Of a stretch of 64,000 nucleotides of DNA, positions 33,759 through 41,395 are shown in pieces. The stretch spans positions 682,001 through 746,000 of the forward strand of contig NZ_JABBPG010000001.1 of the NCBI RefSeq assembly GCF_013140855.1, written 5' to 3'. The notes beneath the pieces were generated by a model that saw only the letters and a list, made by a program, of their open reading frames with translations, did no database searches and had not been told where the DNA came from. The DNA comes from Pseudoalteromonas caenipelagi. GTDB taxonomy: Bacteria; Pseudomonadota; Gammaproteobacteria; Enterobacterales; Alteromonadaceae. Each line of letters opens with the position of its first letter. Positions within the stretch are counted from its first letter, which is position 1. Made by a program: the position numbers and the translations under genes.

Positions 33759-34752
33759 CTCGCTGTGCCTCAATTGATACCTCTATACTTTCGCAATGCG
33801 CCACTTCGTTTGCGGCAACAAAAATATCACTAGTAGGCGAGAGCAGCTCAACACGTTGCACGCCGGCGCCGTGTAAAACAGCATATAGACCCGACAGCGA
33901 AATATCATGGTTAAATTTACGATGTTGTTTTAGCCAGTTTTTGCAGTTTGCCATCACCGAGGTATGAATTTCGTCGCTATTTATACCCGGATACAGGTGC
34001 AATTTAGCTTTGATAGCAAATGGCTTAACCGTGGGTTTGAGTAAGTTAACCCTATCGGTCAAAGGGCGAATATTGTCTTGGTTAAGCACCTCGTAGACTT
34101 TTGCAATAACCATATCTGATGGTGTGCCATCCCCTTCGTCACTGAGCAAAGTAATTGCCACGTCACCGGGCATAGGGTTTTCAAGTCCAGCATTATAAGT
34201 GTTGGTTAGCAACATAGTGCCGCTTGGCACTTGTTCTGCAAGCTCCGCTGGTGGCAACAGCATCACAAACTCTGGCGCTTCAATAAACACATCTTGAATA
34301 TGGTTTGACGCTTTAAAACAATGAAAGGCATACGCTCCTTCGGGGCCTGCGGTGCTAAACCCTTCTAATGCTAATTGAATGCGTGTACGAAAACGTTCGT
34401 CGCTTTCATATTCAATCTCATCTGCAGGTAAATCATCACTGGCCTGATTAATAACAGCGCGCGTAACACCAAAGCGCTGACCTAAAAAGTCCAATTCTTC
34501 AGTGCTGGCTTTGGCAAGCAAAACAGCCTCTGCGCCTTCATTGATACGCTGACGAACTAACAGCTCTCTATATGTGAACGTTTCAATGAGTTTTACCACT
34601 GGATCACTTTCATAATTGAGCTGTGCGTCTGGATAACGAGTTGCAAAGTCAGCCATAATGGCTGTTTTTATTTCCTCGAAACTAAGTGGCTCAATAATCT
34701 CGGGCACGGGTAGTTGATTTAAGTCGATGGCACTAAAATTGGTTAAGCTCAT
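33751..34752 (-). CDS. Baseplate J-like wedge protein (cassette 2)
   Basis: At 333 residues this is the longest of the four J copies. It has IDLNQLPVPEIIEPLSFEEI at the N-terminus, LLVRQRINEGAE with LDFLGQRFGV, and the signature NIRPLTDRVNLL. It carries an insertion (VMLLPPAELAEQVPSGTM) in the middle. The 265-bp gap upstream contains REP-like repeats and presumably its promoter. Family knowledge: wedge subunit in contractile baseplates; what it does on a siphovirus-type tail is open. Confidence 0.87.
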   Translation of the reverse strand: MSLTNFSAIDLNQLPVPEIIEPLSFEEIKTAIMADFATRYPDAQLNYESDPVVKLIETFTYRELLVRQRINEGAEAVLLAKASTEELDFLGQRFGVTRAVINQASDDLPADEIEYESDERFRTRIQLALEGFSTAGPEGAYAFHCFKASNHIQDVFIEAPEFVMLLPPAELAEQVPSGTMLLTNTYNAGLENPMPGDVAITLLSDEGDGTPSDMVIAKVYEVLNQDNIRPLTDRVNLLKPTVKPFAIKAKLHLYPGINSDEIHTSVMANCKNWLKQHRKFNHDISLSGLYAVLHGAGVQRVELLSPTSDIFVAANEVAHCESIEVSIEAQRDV

Positions 34753-35017
34753 AAAGCACTCAAAGTTGATAGCATGATAATTGGGAGTGGAATAATTGAA
34801 AGGGTTGCGGATTAGGTAGGAGAACCGTCCCTATCTGTGACTGCCCTTCAAATTATGTGTGACAAGTAGTACCTTACGCTAAGGAGATCCTGACCTTCGT
34901 CAGGATGACAAACGCGTGCACATCAGTGCGCTTAGGAGATCCCGACCTTCATCGGGATGACTAACTTGTTTCAGGATCTCGTGACTAAACGTTCAGGGTT
35001 ACCTGCTGCAAGGCGTT
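34753..35017. other. Spacer with REP-like repeats upstream of cassette 2
   Basis: The gap holds two imperfect inverted units of the type GAGATCCTGACC...GTCAGGATGAC (listed separately) and, at about 34970-34980, a third half-unit (TTTCAGGATCTC). No gene is visible. Confidence 0.6.
34884..34980. repeat. REP-like repeat cluster
   Basis: Units at 34884-34909 (GAGATCCTGACCTTCGTCAG...) and 34936-34961 (GAGATCCCGACCTTCATCGG...) are each internally palindromic, followed by a partial inverted unit. The same unit is at 36075-36100. Such repeats are typically scattered through chromosomal intergenic DNA rather than phage genomes. Confidence 0.75.
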
Positions 35018-35392
35018 TTATTCGCCCTTAAGCACTTGGCTTACACCATTTGCACGTTGACTGATTTCATCCATCACTTGCGCTTGGCCTTTTACTTGAT
35101 AAGGGAACTGTAAGCTGCCCTCAGTCACTTGTTGCTCGATACCACCAATGGCGGCTTTTAGTGACTCTGTTGACGCGCGCATTTCTGCAAGGCTTTGCGC
35201 AGTGCTTAGTTTGTTGATAAAGCCACTTAGCTCGTTGAGTAGGATGTGTGTGGTGTCTGAGGTGGTGCCCAGTAGAGAGTCACTGTCAGCTACTTTTTTA
35301 TTGATATTATGTCTAAACGTTTGTGTTTGCTGCTGTTTTAAAATTTCTGCTTGTTGCTGTTCAGATACTAGCGTTGCGATATTTGTTTCCAT
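35018..35392 (-). CDS. Small coiled-coil protein of unknown function
   Basis: This 124-residue, Gln-rich, mostly helical protein (METNIATLVSEQQQAEILKQ, later INKLSTAQSLAEMRASTESL) has no recognised family. AAGGAGCATTATC precedes the ATG, 12 bp after the stop of the small fibre gene. It occupies the place where the first fibre is followed by a chaperone-like gene (36228-36533) but is not similar to it. It may be a structural partner or assembly factor of the 193-residue fibre. Confidence 0.55.
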   Translation of the reverse strand: METNIATLVSEQQQAEILKQQQTQTFRHNINKKVADSDSLLGTTSDTTHILLNELSGFINKLSTAQSLAEMRASTESLKAAIGGIEQQVTEGSLQFPYQVKGQAQVMDEISQRANGVSQVLKGE

Positions 35393-35403
35393 GATAATGC
35401 TCC

Positions 35404-35985
35404 TTATAGTGTTTCTTGCTCAGATCGAATAATTTCAATATCGCCGTGTTTATACAATCGACCATTGCCAACCCGCATTGTGTCTACTGAAAGGGTTAAA
35501 TAATATTGATTTGTAAAGCTTAAGCGGCCATAAATATGACCATCGGAACCTTTATAAACGTGGGGTGTATGAGTACCTACAGTATCAACGTTAATGACAT
35601 TCTCGACGACTTTATAGCAATAGCCAACTAGAGTGGCATCTACTATTTTTCCTTCTCCATATGCATAACCTGTTATGTGTAGATGAAACATTGCATGGTC
35701 TGTATCGGCCTTAAATGGCAGTTTAAAGTGTAGGTTCGTCACACCTGAATCATTGGTAAAAAAGTTAGCAACATTGATAGCACGGGAGCCATAGCCACCA
35801 TTACCAATAATAGAAAGCTGGTTTAGTTTGTCGTCTACTTTGCTATTGGTGCTGGTAATGAGTGAGTCTACTTCTACCGATTTACTCGCGACTCTTGCAT
35901 CTATATCTTGAATTTTATTTTCTACAACGGTGGTAAGCTCTTCTGCTTTACCGACTAGCGTTGCAATATCTTGTTCTAAAGCCAT
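35404..35985 (-). CDS. Short coiled-coil tail fibre
   Basis: This 193-residue protein starts with an N-terminal helical segment MALEQDIATLVGKAEELTTV that closely parallels the N-terminus of the fibre at 36536-37414, so both probably dock on the same partner. The C-terminal ~130 residues are beta-rich (FHLHITGYAYGEGKIVDATL, YLTLSVDTMRVGNGRLYKHG), like a compact trimeric fibre tip. ATG 35985 follows GGAG at 8-bp spacing; the upstream extension to 36063 contains the split terminator described elsewhere and is not coding. Confidence 0.65.
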   Translation of the reverse strand: MALEQDIATLVGKAEELTTVVENKIQDIDARVASKSVEVDSLITSTNSKVDDKLNQLSIIGNGGYGSRAINVANFFTNDSGVTNLHFKLPFKADTDHAMFHLHITGYAYGEGKIVDATLVGYCYKVVENVINVDTVGTHTPHVYKGSDGHIYGRLSFTNQYYLTLSVDTMRVGNGRLYKHGDIEIIRSEQETL

Positions 35986-36038
35986 TTGTTTTCTCCAACT
36001 CATGGTTTGCCATACTGCAAAATTGGCAGGGTTAAAAT

Positions 36039-36192
36039 AAAAAACCCGCTCATAGCAAAACACCAGTCGCGTATAAGATCCTGACCTTCGTCAGGATGAC
36101 GATGTGGGATATATTTCACATATTCGTCATTCTGAACTTGTTTCAGAATCTCATAACACTTAAATGGGAAGATTGAGCTAGTAAGCGGGCTT
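36039..36192 (-). terminator. Terminator stem split by a REP-like insert
   Basis: On the minus strand AAGCCCGCT (36192-36184) can pair with AGCGGGTTT (36050-36042), followed by TTTTATTTTAA. The 133 bp between the arms are mostly a REP-like pair (36075-36152). A similar intact terminator stands at 37440-37462. I infer insertion of the REP unit into the loop of an older terminator. Confidence 0.4.
36075..36152. repeat. REP-like inverted pair
   Basis: Units AAGATCCTGACCTTCGTCAG... (36075-36100) and GTCATTCTGAACTTGTTTCA... (36126-36152) face each other and belong to the same repeat type as 34884-34980. Confidence 0.75.
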
Positions 36193-36196
36193 GTTT

Positions 36197-36224
36197 GGTT
36201 TAAGGTTTAAGGTTTAAGGTTTAA
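36197..36224. repeat. Four tandem GGTTTAA heptamers
   Basis: GGTTTAA is repeated four times directly after the stop of the chaperone-like gene (36228). It is AT-rich, non-coding and prone to slippage; no function is evident. Confidence 0.7.
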
Positions 36225-36227
36225 GAA

Positions 36228-36533
36228 TTATTCAGGTTTCGCGTAAGTTGCTTTGATGGCGTTTCGCTGAGCCAGCCATGCGTCTTTTGCGGCTGTGGCT
36301 TGCTCTGATGATTCACCAAACTCAGTCACAGCTGCCATATAGTCAAAGAAAAGGTAATCACTTTCTTTACTATACTGGGCGCGTCTTAGCGTTTGTATTT
36401 CTTGTTCATTAAAAATAAGCTCGTAGTCGTCTGCTGCAACTTCGGCTTGCTTTGCAATATGTTCTGCGTGAGTGGCGTCTTTAATACCACCAGCAAAAAT
36501 TTTGTTTGTTGATACTTGCTTTAGTACTGCCAT
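36228..36533 (-). CDS. Tail-fibre chaperone-like small protein (copy 2)
   Basis: This 101-residue protein's C-terminal half has the pattern ESDxLxFxYxA...GxSxEQxxxAKxxWLxxRxAIxAxY, shared with the protein at 37485-37799. It resembles the SDPLF...WLD...I(K)ARY motif of small proteins encoded after phage fibre genes. GGAGCATAATC overlaps the fibre stop, giving translational coupling. Likely role: fibre assembly or trimerisation of the preceding 292-residue fibre; this is inference. Confidence 0.65.
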   Translation of the reverse strand: MAVLKQVSTNKIFAGGIKDATHAEHIAKQAEVAADDYELIFNEQEIQTLRRAQYSKESDYLFFDYMAAVTEFGESSEQATAAKDAWLAQRNAIKATYAKPE

Positions 36534-36535
36534 GA

Positions 36536-37414
36536 TTATGCTCCTTCATCTAATGCTGGGGCGGTATGAGAATATGGGTGACCCACGCTATCCGCCCAAA
36601 TCATATTGTCACCATGATCGCCTGTGCCAACGTAAGGTAAAGCAATAGCCACTTTCATTTTGCCTAAGCCTCTAAAGTAAGGCTGATGGCACCCCCCCCA
36701 ACCAGTACGTGTGGCATGTTTGTACTGCCAGCCTTTGCCAACATCATTGGCACTAACTCGAATATTTGCCGAACGGTTTTGTGACGGGTAGAACGCAAGA
36801 CTCCCCGATTGCTCAAGCACGTTAACCCAGCAACTAGCCTGAGTTAAAAATTCCCCTTTACTCCAACCGGTGAATGTTGGGCAGCCTTGGTTTAAAACAA
36901 ATAGCAGCCCTAAGTTTTCATCCGTAGTCATCCCTTTGGTTAGGTCAACATCGAATACTAAAATTCTGAAATTACTGCCGTAATAAGTGTCATTATCTGA
37001 GCGGTAGTTACCTAAAGCACGATGAAATTCATTGTTTGGCTCAAAGCCATGCTCTGAAAGCATTTTATTTGTAAGCTTTGTCACCGTTGCAGTGCCCTCC
37101 GTGCCTTGGTAATAAAAGCAGCTCCAAGGCGCAGAATGAGACTGCATCACATCTACTGGTGTGCCAAAATCTTGATCTGAGTTAATTTTTGAAAAGAGCT
37201 TAGTATCAGATAAGTTGTTCGGAGCCAATGGCAACGCTTTTTGAAAACTGGCTATTTTACTCTCAACGGCTTGCTCCTTAGCCGCAAGCCTACTATCAAT
37301 TTCTTGCGATTTTTGATTCAGCGTGCTCGTAATGTCTGCAATCTTGCTGTCTACCGTGTCTGTAAGTCGATCGGTTGAATCTATCAAGCGACCAATATCT
37401 TGCTCTAATGCCAT
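36536..37414 (-). CDS. Tail fibre with coiled-coil base
   Basis: In this 292-residue protein, residues 1-65 form a heptad-rich coiled coil (MALEQDIGRLIDSTDRLTDT, then EIDSRLAAKEQAVESKI). The rest is a beta- and aromatic-rich head (SCWVNVLEQSGSLAFYPSQN, GWGGCHQPYFRGLGKMKVAI) with no family I can name. The base matches the fibre at 35404-35985. AAGGAAATATC precedes the ATG. Together with the flanking small proteins it forms a fibre plus chaperone pair downstream of cassette 1. Confidence 0.68.
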   Translation of the reverse strand: MALEQDIGRLIDSTDRLTDTVDSKIADITSTLNQKSQEIDSRLAAKEQAVESKIASFQKALPLAPNNLSDTKLFSKINSDQDFGTPVDVMQSHSAPWSCFYYQGTEGTATVTKLTNKMLSEHGFEPNNEFHRALGNYRSDNDTYYGSNFRILVFDVDLTKGMTTDENLGLLFVLNQGCPTFTGWSKGEFLTQASCWVNVLEQSGSLAFYPSQNRSANIRVSANDVGKGWQYKHATRTGWGGCHQPYFRGLGKMKVAIALPYVGTGDHGDNMIWADSVGHPYSHTAPALDEGA

Positions 37415-37439
37415 GATATTTCCTTTTGGTTTTTAAAAA

Positions 37440-37462
37440 TAAAAAAACCGCTCAAAAGCGGC
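37440..37462 (-). terminator. Rho-independent terminator
   Basis: On the minus strand CCGCT-TTTG-AGCGG is followed by TTTTTTTATTTTT. It lies between the chaperone-like gene that ends at 37485 and the fibre start at 37414, so transcription from the lysis/cassette 1 unit probably ends or is attenuated here. Confidence 0.75.
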
Positions 37463-37484
37463 CTCGTATATTTACTGCTTGTAT

Positions 37485-37799
37485 CTAATGTGAGTCGTCG
37501 CAATATCGTGCCTGAATCGCAGTACGTGCATCTAGCCATAGTTTTTTAGCGCTAACGGTTTGTTCGTGACTATCACCATATTGTGCTTGCATGGCCAGAT
37601 ATTTAAATGCAAGTCCGTCAGATTCCATTTGATATGCATGGCTTCTTGCTGCTTTACATTGTGCTCTTTTTTGGATCTGCTTGGCTTGTTCAAAGGCGGC
37701 TTTAGACGCTAAAGGCACACATTGTGCTCCTAATGTATGAGTATTATCATTACCTTGTTCAGTTTCCGCATTGATTATCATTTGTTGTAATTCCTGCAT
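37485..37799 (-). CDS. Tail-fibre chaperone-like small protein (copy 1)
   Basis: This 104-residue paralogue of the protein at 36228-36533 has the matching C-terminal half (MESDGLAFKYLAMQAQYGDS, then AKKLWLDARTAIQARY) and a divergent N-terminus. ATG 37799 has AAGGA at good spacing; the GTG 18 bp upstream is the alternative. It directly follows the collar gene of cassette 1 with no fibre gene between them, which suggests that the fibre of this cassette is encoded after the terminator or was lost. Confidence 0.62.
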   Translation of the reverse strand: MQELQQMIINAETEQGNDNTHTLGAQCVPLASKAAFEQAKQIQKRAQCKAARSHAYQMESDGLAFKYLAMQAQYGDSHEQTVSAKKLWLDARTAIQARYCDDSH

Positions 37800-37835
37800 C
37801 GCTATCCTTCCTCTCACTTATTGATACAATATTAT

Positions 37836-38360
37836 TTAAAGTACACCCGCATCCATCAACGCAAATTTTTGCTTGAGGTGGCGGACCATATTGCCGATTT
37901 GTGCTGCGCCTAGTTTGGCAAGCTCGGGGGCAATTAAAATGTTGAGATTAACGCCTTGGTCAATCACCGTGATTGAGTCAGCGGGTACACCGGTTAGCAC
38001 CAAGTCAAACGCCAGTAGCAAATCGACTTCGGCTGATTTATAAGCAATGGGTTTATCAGGATTTGAATAAACCGCAAACAAGGTGCCGTCTTCTAAGTAA
38101 AAGCCGACTTCGTTGACCCAAAAGTTATGGTCCGTGTCGTCAATCACACTCATATGAATTTGTGCGTTGCCTTTGTCTTCTCCACTGGCAACTGAAATTC
38201 GATGTACTTCTGCTTGTAATGCACTGCGGCTTTGATCAGGCGTGTAGTTACCTGTGCCTAAGCCGATTTTGTTAATTTTGGCTTGAAAGCCATTTTTGTC
38301 TGAATTAAACACCGCCTCCAATCCGGCGGTGGTGATGGTTGGCCGTAAAATTGTGCTCAC
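37836..38360 (-). CDS. Tail-fibre collar protein, P2 gpH N-terminal type (cassette 1)
   Basis: This 174-residue DUF3751-like domain has LRPTITTAGLEAVFNSDKNG, then INKIGLGTGNYTPDQSRSAL, and NEVGFYLEDGTLFAVYS. GTG at 38360 is preferred: AAGGAG lies eight bases upstream and falls inside the longer TTG-started frame. It is closely related to the copy at 32395. It lies 126 bp after tail protein I, a looser spacing than in the other cassettes. Confidence 0.84.
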   Translation of the reverse strand: MSTILRPTITTAGLEAVFNSDKNGFQAKINKIGLGTGNYTPDQSRSALQAEVHRISVASGEDKGNAQIHMSVIDDTDHNFWVNEVGFYLEDGTLFAVYSNPDKPIAYKSAEVDLLLAFDLVLTGVPADSITVIDQGVNLNILIAPELAKLGAAQIGNMVRHLKQKFALMDAGVL

Positions 38361-38486
38361 TGCACTTACTCCTTGTTTCAATAGAAATAAAAGCAGTTAC
38401 ACGGCATGCACTGTGGTAACTTACACCTAATTTGAAAGCCGCTGGGCAATGTGTGGGTAAACCAAAAAGCGATTGCCGAGAGGTAA

Positions 38487-39386
38487 CTACTTGTTTGGAT
38501 ATAGATAAAAGCGCCCAACGCTGATGCGCCGGTTACTAAAATGACAACCTGCTGCAAGCTGTGATTGCAAGTAGTAGCAACCCGCTGGCAGCTTTTGGTC
38601 GCTCGTCATATAAAATCGCCCTACCGTATGGCGCTGATTATTCAAATGTACGCCAAGCGCCACGGTATCTTGTAATCTTGCGTCAACCGCCTTTGTTGCC
38701 CCTCGCTGACGATTTACAGCGTAGCGCCCGTGGCTACTGACCGTTAAACCTGCCGTTATTTCGCTGGGGGCAGCCTTAGCAGGCAAGGTATTGTAGTTAA
38801 TTCGCCCTACCTGCAAGCCACTACTGGTGGTTGCAACCGTGATACCTAAATCTAGCTTAGCGCCAACTAAAAAGTTAAAGTGCGCTCGCTGTGGCTTGGT
38901 CTGGTTGGTCACTCGGTTAATTGCTTTATAAAGCGCGTCAGATAGCGCGACTTGCTGACTGGTGTATACCTGCTCATTAGCCCAAGTGATAAAGGTAAAG
39001 GTATTTGGCTCTTTGCTATGTACTGGTATCAAAGCAGTGTTATCTACATCCTCAAACCATTCAAAAAATTCGATAACGACACCCAAAGACTTCAGTGCGC
39101 GTTTAACTGCGCCTACCGTGCCTTTGTGCTTATGAATGGCCACTGAGTTTTTGATCAGCGCACGTTTTGCCTCTACTGGCCACTGCTCATCCCAATCATC
39201 AACTGACAAACTCCATGCTAACCAAGGCAATAATTTTTCAGGACAAGTATCAGGGTGCCAGTGCTTTGCAACATAATCAGGTATCGGTTTTACATCATCA
39301 AAGTAGGTCGCTCGCTCATGCGCTTGTTCAAACTTGCTGGCATTTGGCGCTAATAAAGACTTAAAGTCTTGTTTGGTGTTAGACAT
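38487..39386 (-). CDS. Tail protein I, P2 gpI-like (cassette 1)
   Basis: This 299-residue protein's gpI core includes LPWLAWSLSVDDWDEQWPVE and AIHKHKGTVGAVKRALKSLG, with EFFEWFED following. The C-terminal ~110 residues repeat a motif: GLQVGRINYNTL, GRYAVNRQRGA, HTVGRFYMTS and ISVGRFYLYP. A similar GRMNYGTL element ends the copy at 4675. The extension may present docking surfaces for the collar or fibre. Confidence 0.85.
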   Translation of the reverse strand: MSNTKQDFKSLLAPNASKFEQAHERATYFDDVKPIPDYVAKHWHPDTCPEKLLPWLAWSLSVDDWDEQWPVEAKRALIKNSVAIHKHKGTVGAVKRALKSLGVVIEFFEWFEDVDNTALIPVHSKEPNTFTFITWANEQVYTSQQVALSDALYKAINRVTNQTKPQRAHFNFLVGAKLDLGITVATTSSGLQVGRINYNTLPAKAAPSEITAGLTVSSHGRYAVNRQRGATKAVDARLQDTVALGVHLNNQRHTVGRFYMTSDQKLPAGCYYLQSQLAAGCHFSNRRISVGRFYLYPNK

Positions 39387-39395
39387 GCGCTGCTC

Positions 39396-40220
39396 CTACA
39401 AGTATTCAATGTTGATTGCATCAGCCACTGCCGCTTCATCAATACCGCAAGGAAGATCATCCACAGGTTCAAAAAGCTTTACTTTACGAACGCCTGCCTG
39501 ATGCAACATGTCGATAATTCCAGAATGGGGTATTTCTTGCCCTAGTTTGTAATGCTCACTAATAAAGGTCTTTAACTTGCGGTTGATTTGTTCACTGACC
39601 TGCGTTTTATCCGCTAACTCGTTTAAATAAACTTGTGCATTGATCTGGTAGGTCTTTGGCTCAACGTTATGCACTTTTACCAAGTCAGTTAATGGCCTAA
39701 TGTCGTCATTATTTAAATGCGCTCTAACTTGGCTTATCACCTCAATTGGGTCGACGCCTTGTTGTGGTAACACTTTTACATCCACAACCCCTGGCATAGA
39801 TGAATACACATAAACATCTTTTACATCTTGGCTAGCCGCCATGGTTTGGTATTCATAAGCGCCCATGGTGCCCGCCATACTATAACTCTCTAAAGACAGT
39901 GGAATACGCTGACGGTATCGCTCATCGTCTTCATTTTGTGAGCGCTCAACCCCAAATAAGCGACCTAAATGATCTAGGTCTTTACCTTTTGCGTAAGCTA
40001 CCATCACTGAACGAGCCGCATCATTGATACGTTGACGAAGTAATAATTCTCTTGTAGCCGCAATTTCTAACAATTTAACGGCAGGGTCAGACACCAACGG
40101 CGTATAATCCGGTAGTTCATCGAGCAATGAATCGTACATTTGCTGATAGATTGCTTGGTAATCTAAATTTTCAATCACATCTGGCACCGCCAAGCGTGAT
40201 AGCTCAATTGCATTGTTCAC
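39396..40220 (-). CDS. Baseplate J-like wedge protein (cassette 1)
   Basis: This 274-residue protein has ELSRLAVPDVIENLDYQAIY at the N-terminus, LLLRQRINDAARSVMVAYAK with DLDHLGRLFGVERSQNE, and DIRPLTDLVKV at residues 173-183. A GTG at 40220 is chosen because AAGGAG lies six bases upstream; the longer frame from 40271 includes that site. It is the first tail gene after the lysis block, so cassette 1 would be transcribed earliest. Confidence 0.86.
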   Translation of the reverse strand: MNNAIELSRLAVPDVIENLDYQAIYQQMYDSLLDELPDYTPLVSDPAVKLLEIAATRELLLRQRINDAARSVMVAYAKGKDLDHLGRLFGVERSQNEDDERYRQRIPLSLESYSMAGTMGAYEYQTMAASQDVKDVYVYSSMPGVVDVKVLPQQGVDPIEVISQVRAHLNNDDIRPLTDLVKVHNVEPKTYQINAQVYLNELADKTQVSEQINRKLKTFISEHYKLGQEIPHSGIIDMLHQAGVRKVKLFEPVDDLPCGIDEAAVADAINIEYL

Positions 40221-40326
40221 AAGTAACTCCTTTTGGGTATAACTAGGTGCCGCGTGTTCATTGAAGTACACACAATAAGATTAATAAATGATGTTTAGTG
40301 GTGGTGTTTGGTGTTTGGTGTGTTGT

Positions 40327-40575
40327 TTATTCGCTGCGAAGATTGCTACCAAGCAGAGTATCGAGCTTTTTATCGATAGAATCTAAGCGTTTTTCAATGC
40401 GTTTTTGGTCTTCATTGCGGATTTGCTTTAGATGGTTTAATTCTTGCGAATTGGTTGTGATCCGTTTATCTAAATCCCCTAAATAGAGGATCCCTGATAC
40501 CAGCAATGTTACCGTTGTAATAATATGGGCTAAATTGAGCTCCTTCTTCATTTGCCAATGCTCTGGTTGACTCAT
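40327..40575 (-). CDS. Small membrane protein with coiled-coil tail, lysis block
   Basis: In this 82-residue protein one membrane segment (about residues 15-35, IITTVTLLVSGILYLGDL) is followed by a charged helix (HLKQIRNEDQKRIEKRLDSI). The ATG overlaps the holin stop (ATGA). The topology fits an inner-membrane spanin-like or holin-accessory protein, but no spanin signature or outer-membrane partner was found. The name stays open. Confidence 0.6.
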   Translation of the reverse strand: MSQPEHWQMKKELNLAHIITTVTLLVSGILYLGDLDKRITTNSQELNHLKQIRNEDQKRIEKRLDSIDKKLDTLLGSNLRSE

Positions 40576-40979
40576 TTAGCGACCCCTTTGATTTTTTCAA
40601 CCGTTCGTAACCCCGCGAGCCCTAACATGCCTAAAGTTAGCTCAAGCATGACTTCTAGTGGGAGTTCTGGTGCGCCAACTTCTGGCCACAACCATTGCAA
40701 AATCGGATTCACCACAAAAGAGAACAAAAAGCCAAACCCACAAACCCAGAGCAAAAATGGTCGCGCGCCGGCAACAAACACACTGCGATGAGACGCACTT
40801 AACGCATTAATTTGTGCTTGCACCTGTGCAGATTTGGCGACGAGTCTTGCCTTGAGTAAATCTTGCTTTAGGACTTCTTCTTCACTTGTAAATAGTTCAT
40901 CTAAAATATTGCCCACTGTTTGGATAGGATCTTGACTGGTTGTGCTAAATAACTTAGCCAGCAACCCCATCATTGCCAT
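40572..40979 (-). CDS. Holin, 3TM GTA type
   Basis: This 135-residue protein has a soluble helical N-terminus, then FVAGARPFLLWVCGFGFLFS (about residues 68-88) and a second hydrophobic stretch near 108-125 (MLELTLGMLGLAGLRTVEKI). The ARPFLLWVCG...F segment is characteristic of the GTA_holin_3TM family. It would make the inner-membrane lesion that releases the lysozyme. It overlaps the lysozyme end and the next start, so the three lysis genes are translated as one unit. Confidence 0.8.
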   Translation of the reverse strand: MAMMGLLAKLFSTTSQDPIQTVGNILDELFTSEEEVLKQDLLKARLVAKSAQVQAQINALSASHRSVFVAGARPFLLWVCGFGFLFSFVVNPILQWLWPEVGAPELPLEVMLELTLGMLGLAGLRTVEKIKGVAK

Positions 40980-41386
40980 TCCCCTGTGAGCATCTGCTTA
41001 GCAAGCTCATTGGCTCGATTTGGCACTTGATTTGCCCAGCGGCTGTTAAGCATCTCTAATGCGGCTTGCTCATAATTGCCATTTTCAATGTGCTTGATCA
41101 TTTTCTTAAAGCCCATTAAGCCATTAATGCCAAGATTGAATGCCATATTGATAAGTACAGCTAGACGTGCTTCATTGCATTTGCCGACATCAATACGGCG
41201 CTTTACGCCCGCTTTTGCCTCTTGCACATCATGAGCAAGCAGCTGCTCTGCTTCTTCCTCATCAACGCCGTTATCATCTAGGTTTCGCCCATAGCCAATG
41301 GTAAGCTTACCTCCCGTACAATAATAAGGGTACTGTTTGTACCCTTCGTGCTTTTTGATCTGTTCGACCGTGATCATCAGCGACAT
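40970..41386 (-). CDS. Phage lysozyme (endolysin), glycoside hydrolase 24 type
   Basis: This 138-residue muramidase cuts the glycan strand between MurNAc and GlcNAc. The catalytic triad is in the E-C-T form: E14, C23 and T29 (KKHEGYKQYPYYCTGGKLTI), followed by GYGRNLD. The C-terminal RWANQVPNRANELAKQMLTG matches the family end. There is no signal or SAR segment at the N-terminus, so export needs the neighbouring holin. AAGGGG precedes ATG 41386. Confidence 0.9.
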   Translation of the reverse strand: MSLMITVEQIKKHEGYKQYPYYCTGGKLTIGYGRNLDDNGVDEEEAEQLLAHDVQEAKAGVKRRIDVGKCNEARLAVLINMAFNLGINGLMGFKKMIKHIENGNYEQAALEMLNSRWANQVPNRANELAKQMLTGEWQ

Positions 41387-41395
41387 AGTTACCCC

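Noticed and set aside
34753..36230. CRISPR array, suggested by repeated palindromic units
   Set aside because: Units are few, irregularly spaced, of both orientations and without spacers of constant length; they are REP-like intergenic repeats.
4017..40220. Contractile R-type tailocin or MAC-like structure
   Set aside because: No sheath, contractile tube, gpD/VgrG-type spike or P2-type tape measure is seen; the only tube and tape measure are siphovirus-like. A second tail outside the window cannot be excluded.
840..40220. Phase-variable invertible fibre locus
   Set aside because: All fibre and cassette genes point the same way, no recombinase gene is present and no long inverted repeats flank the cassettes; exchange by homologous recombination is the more likely route.
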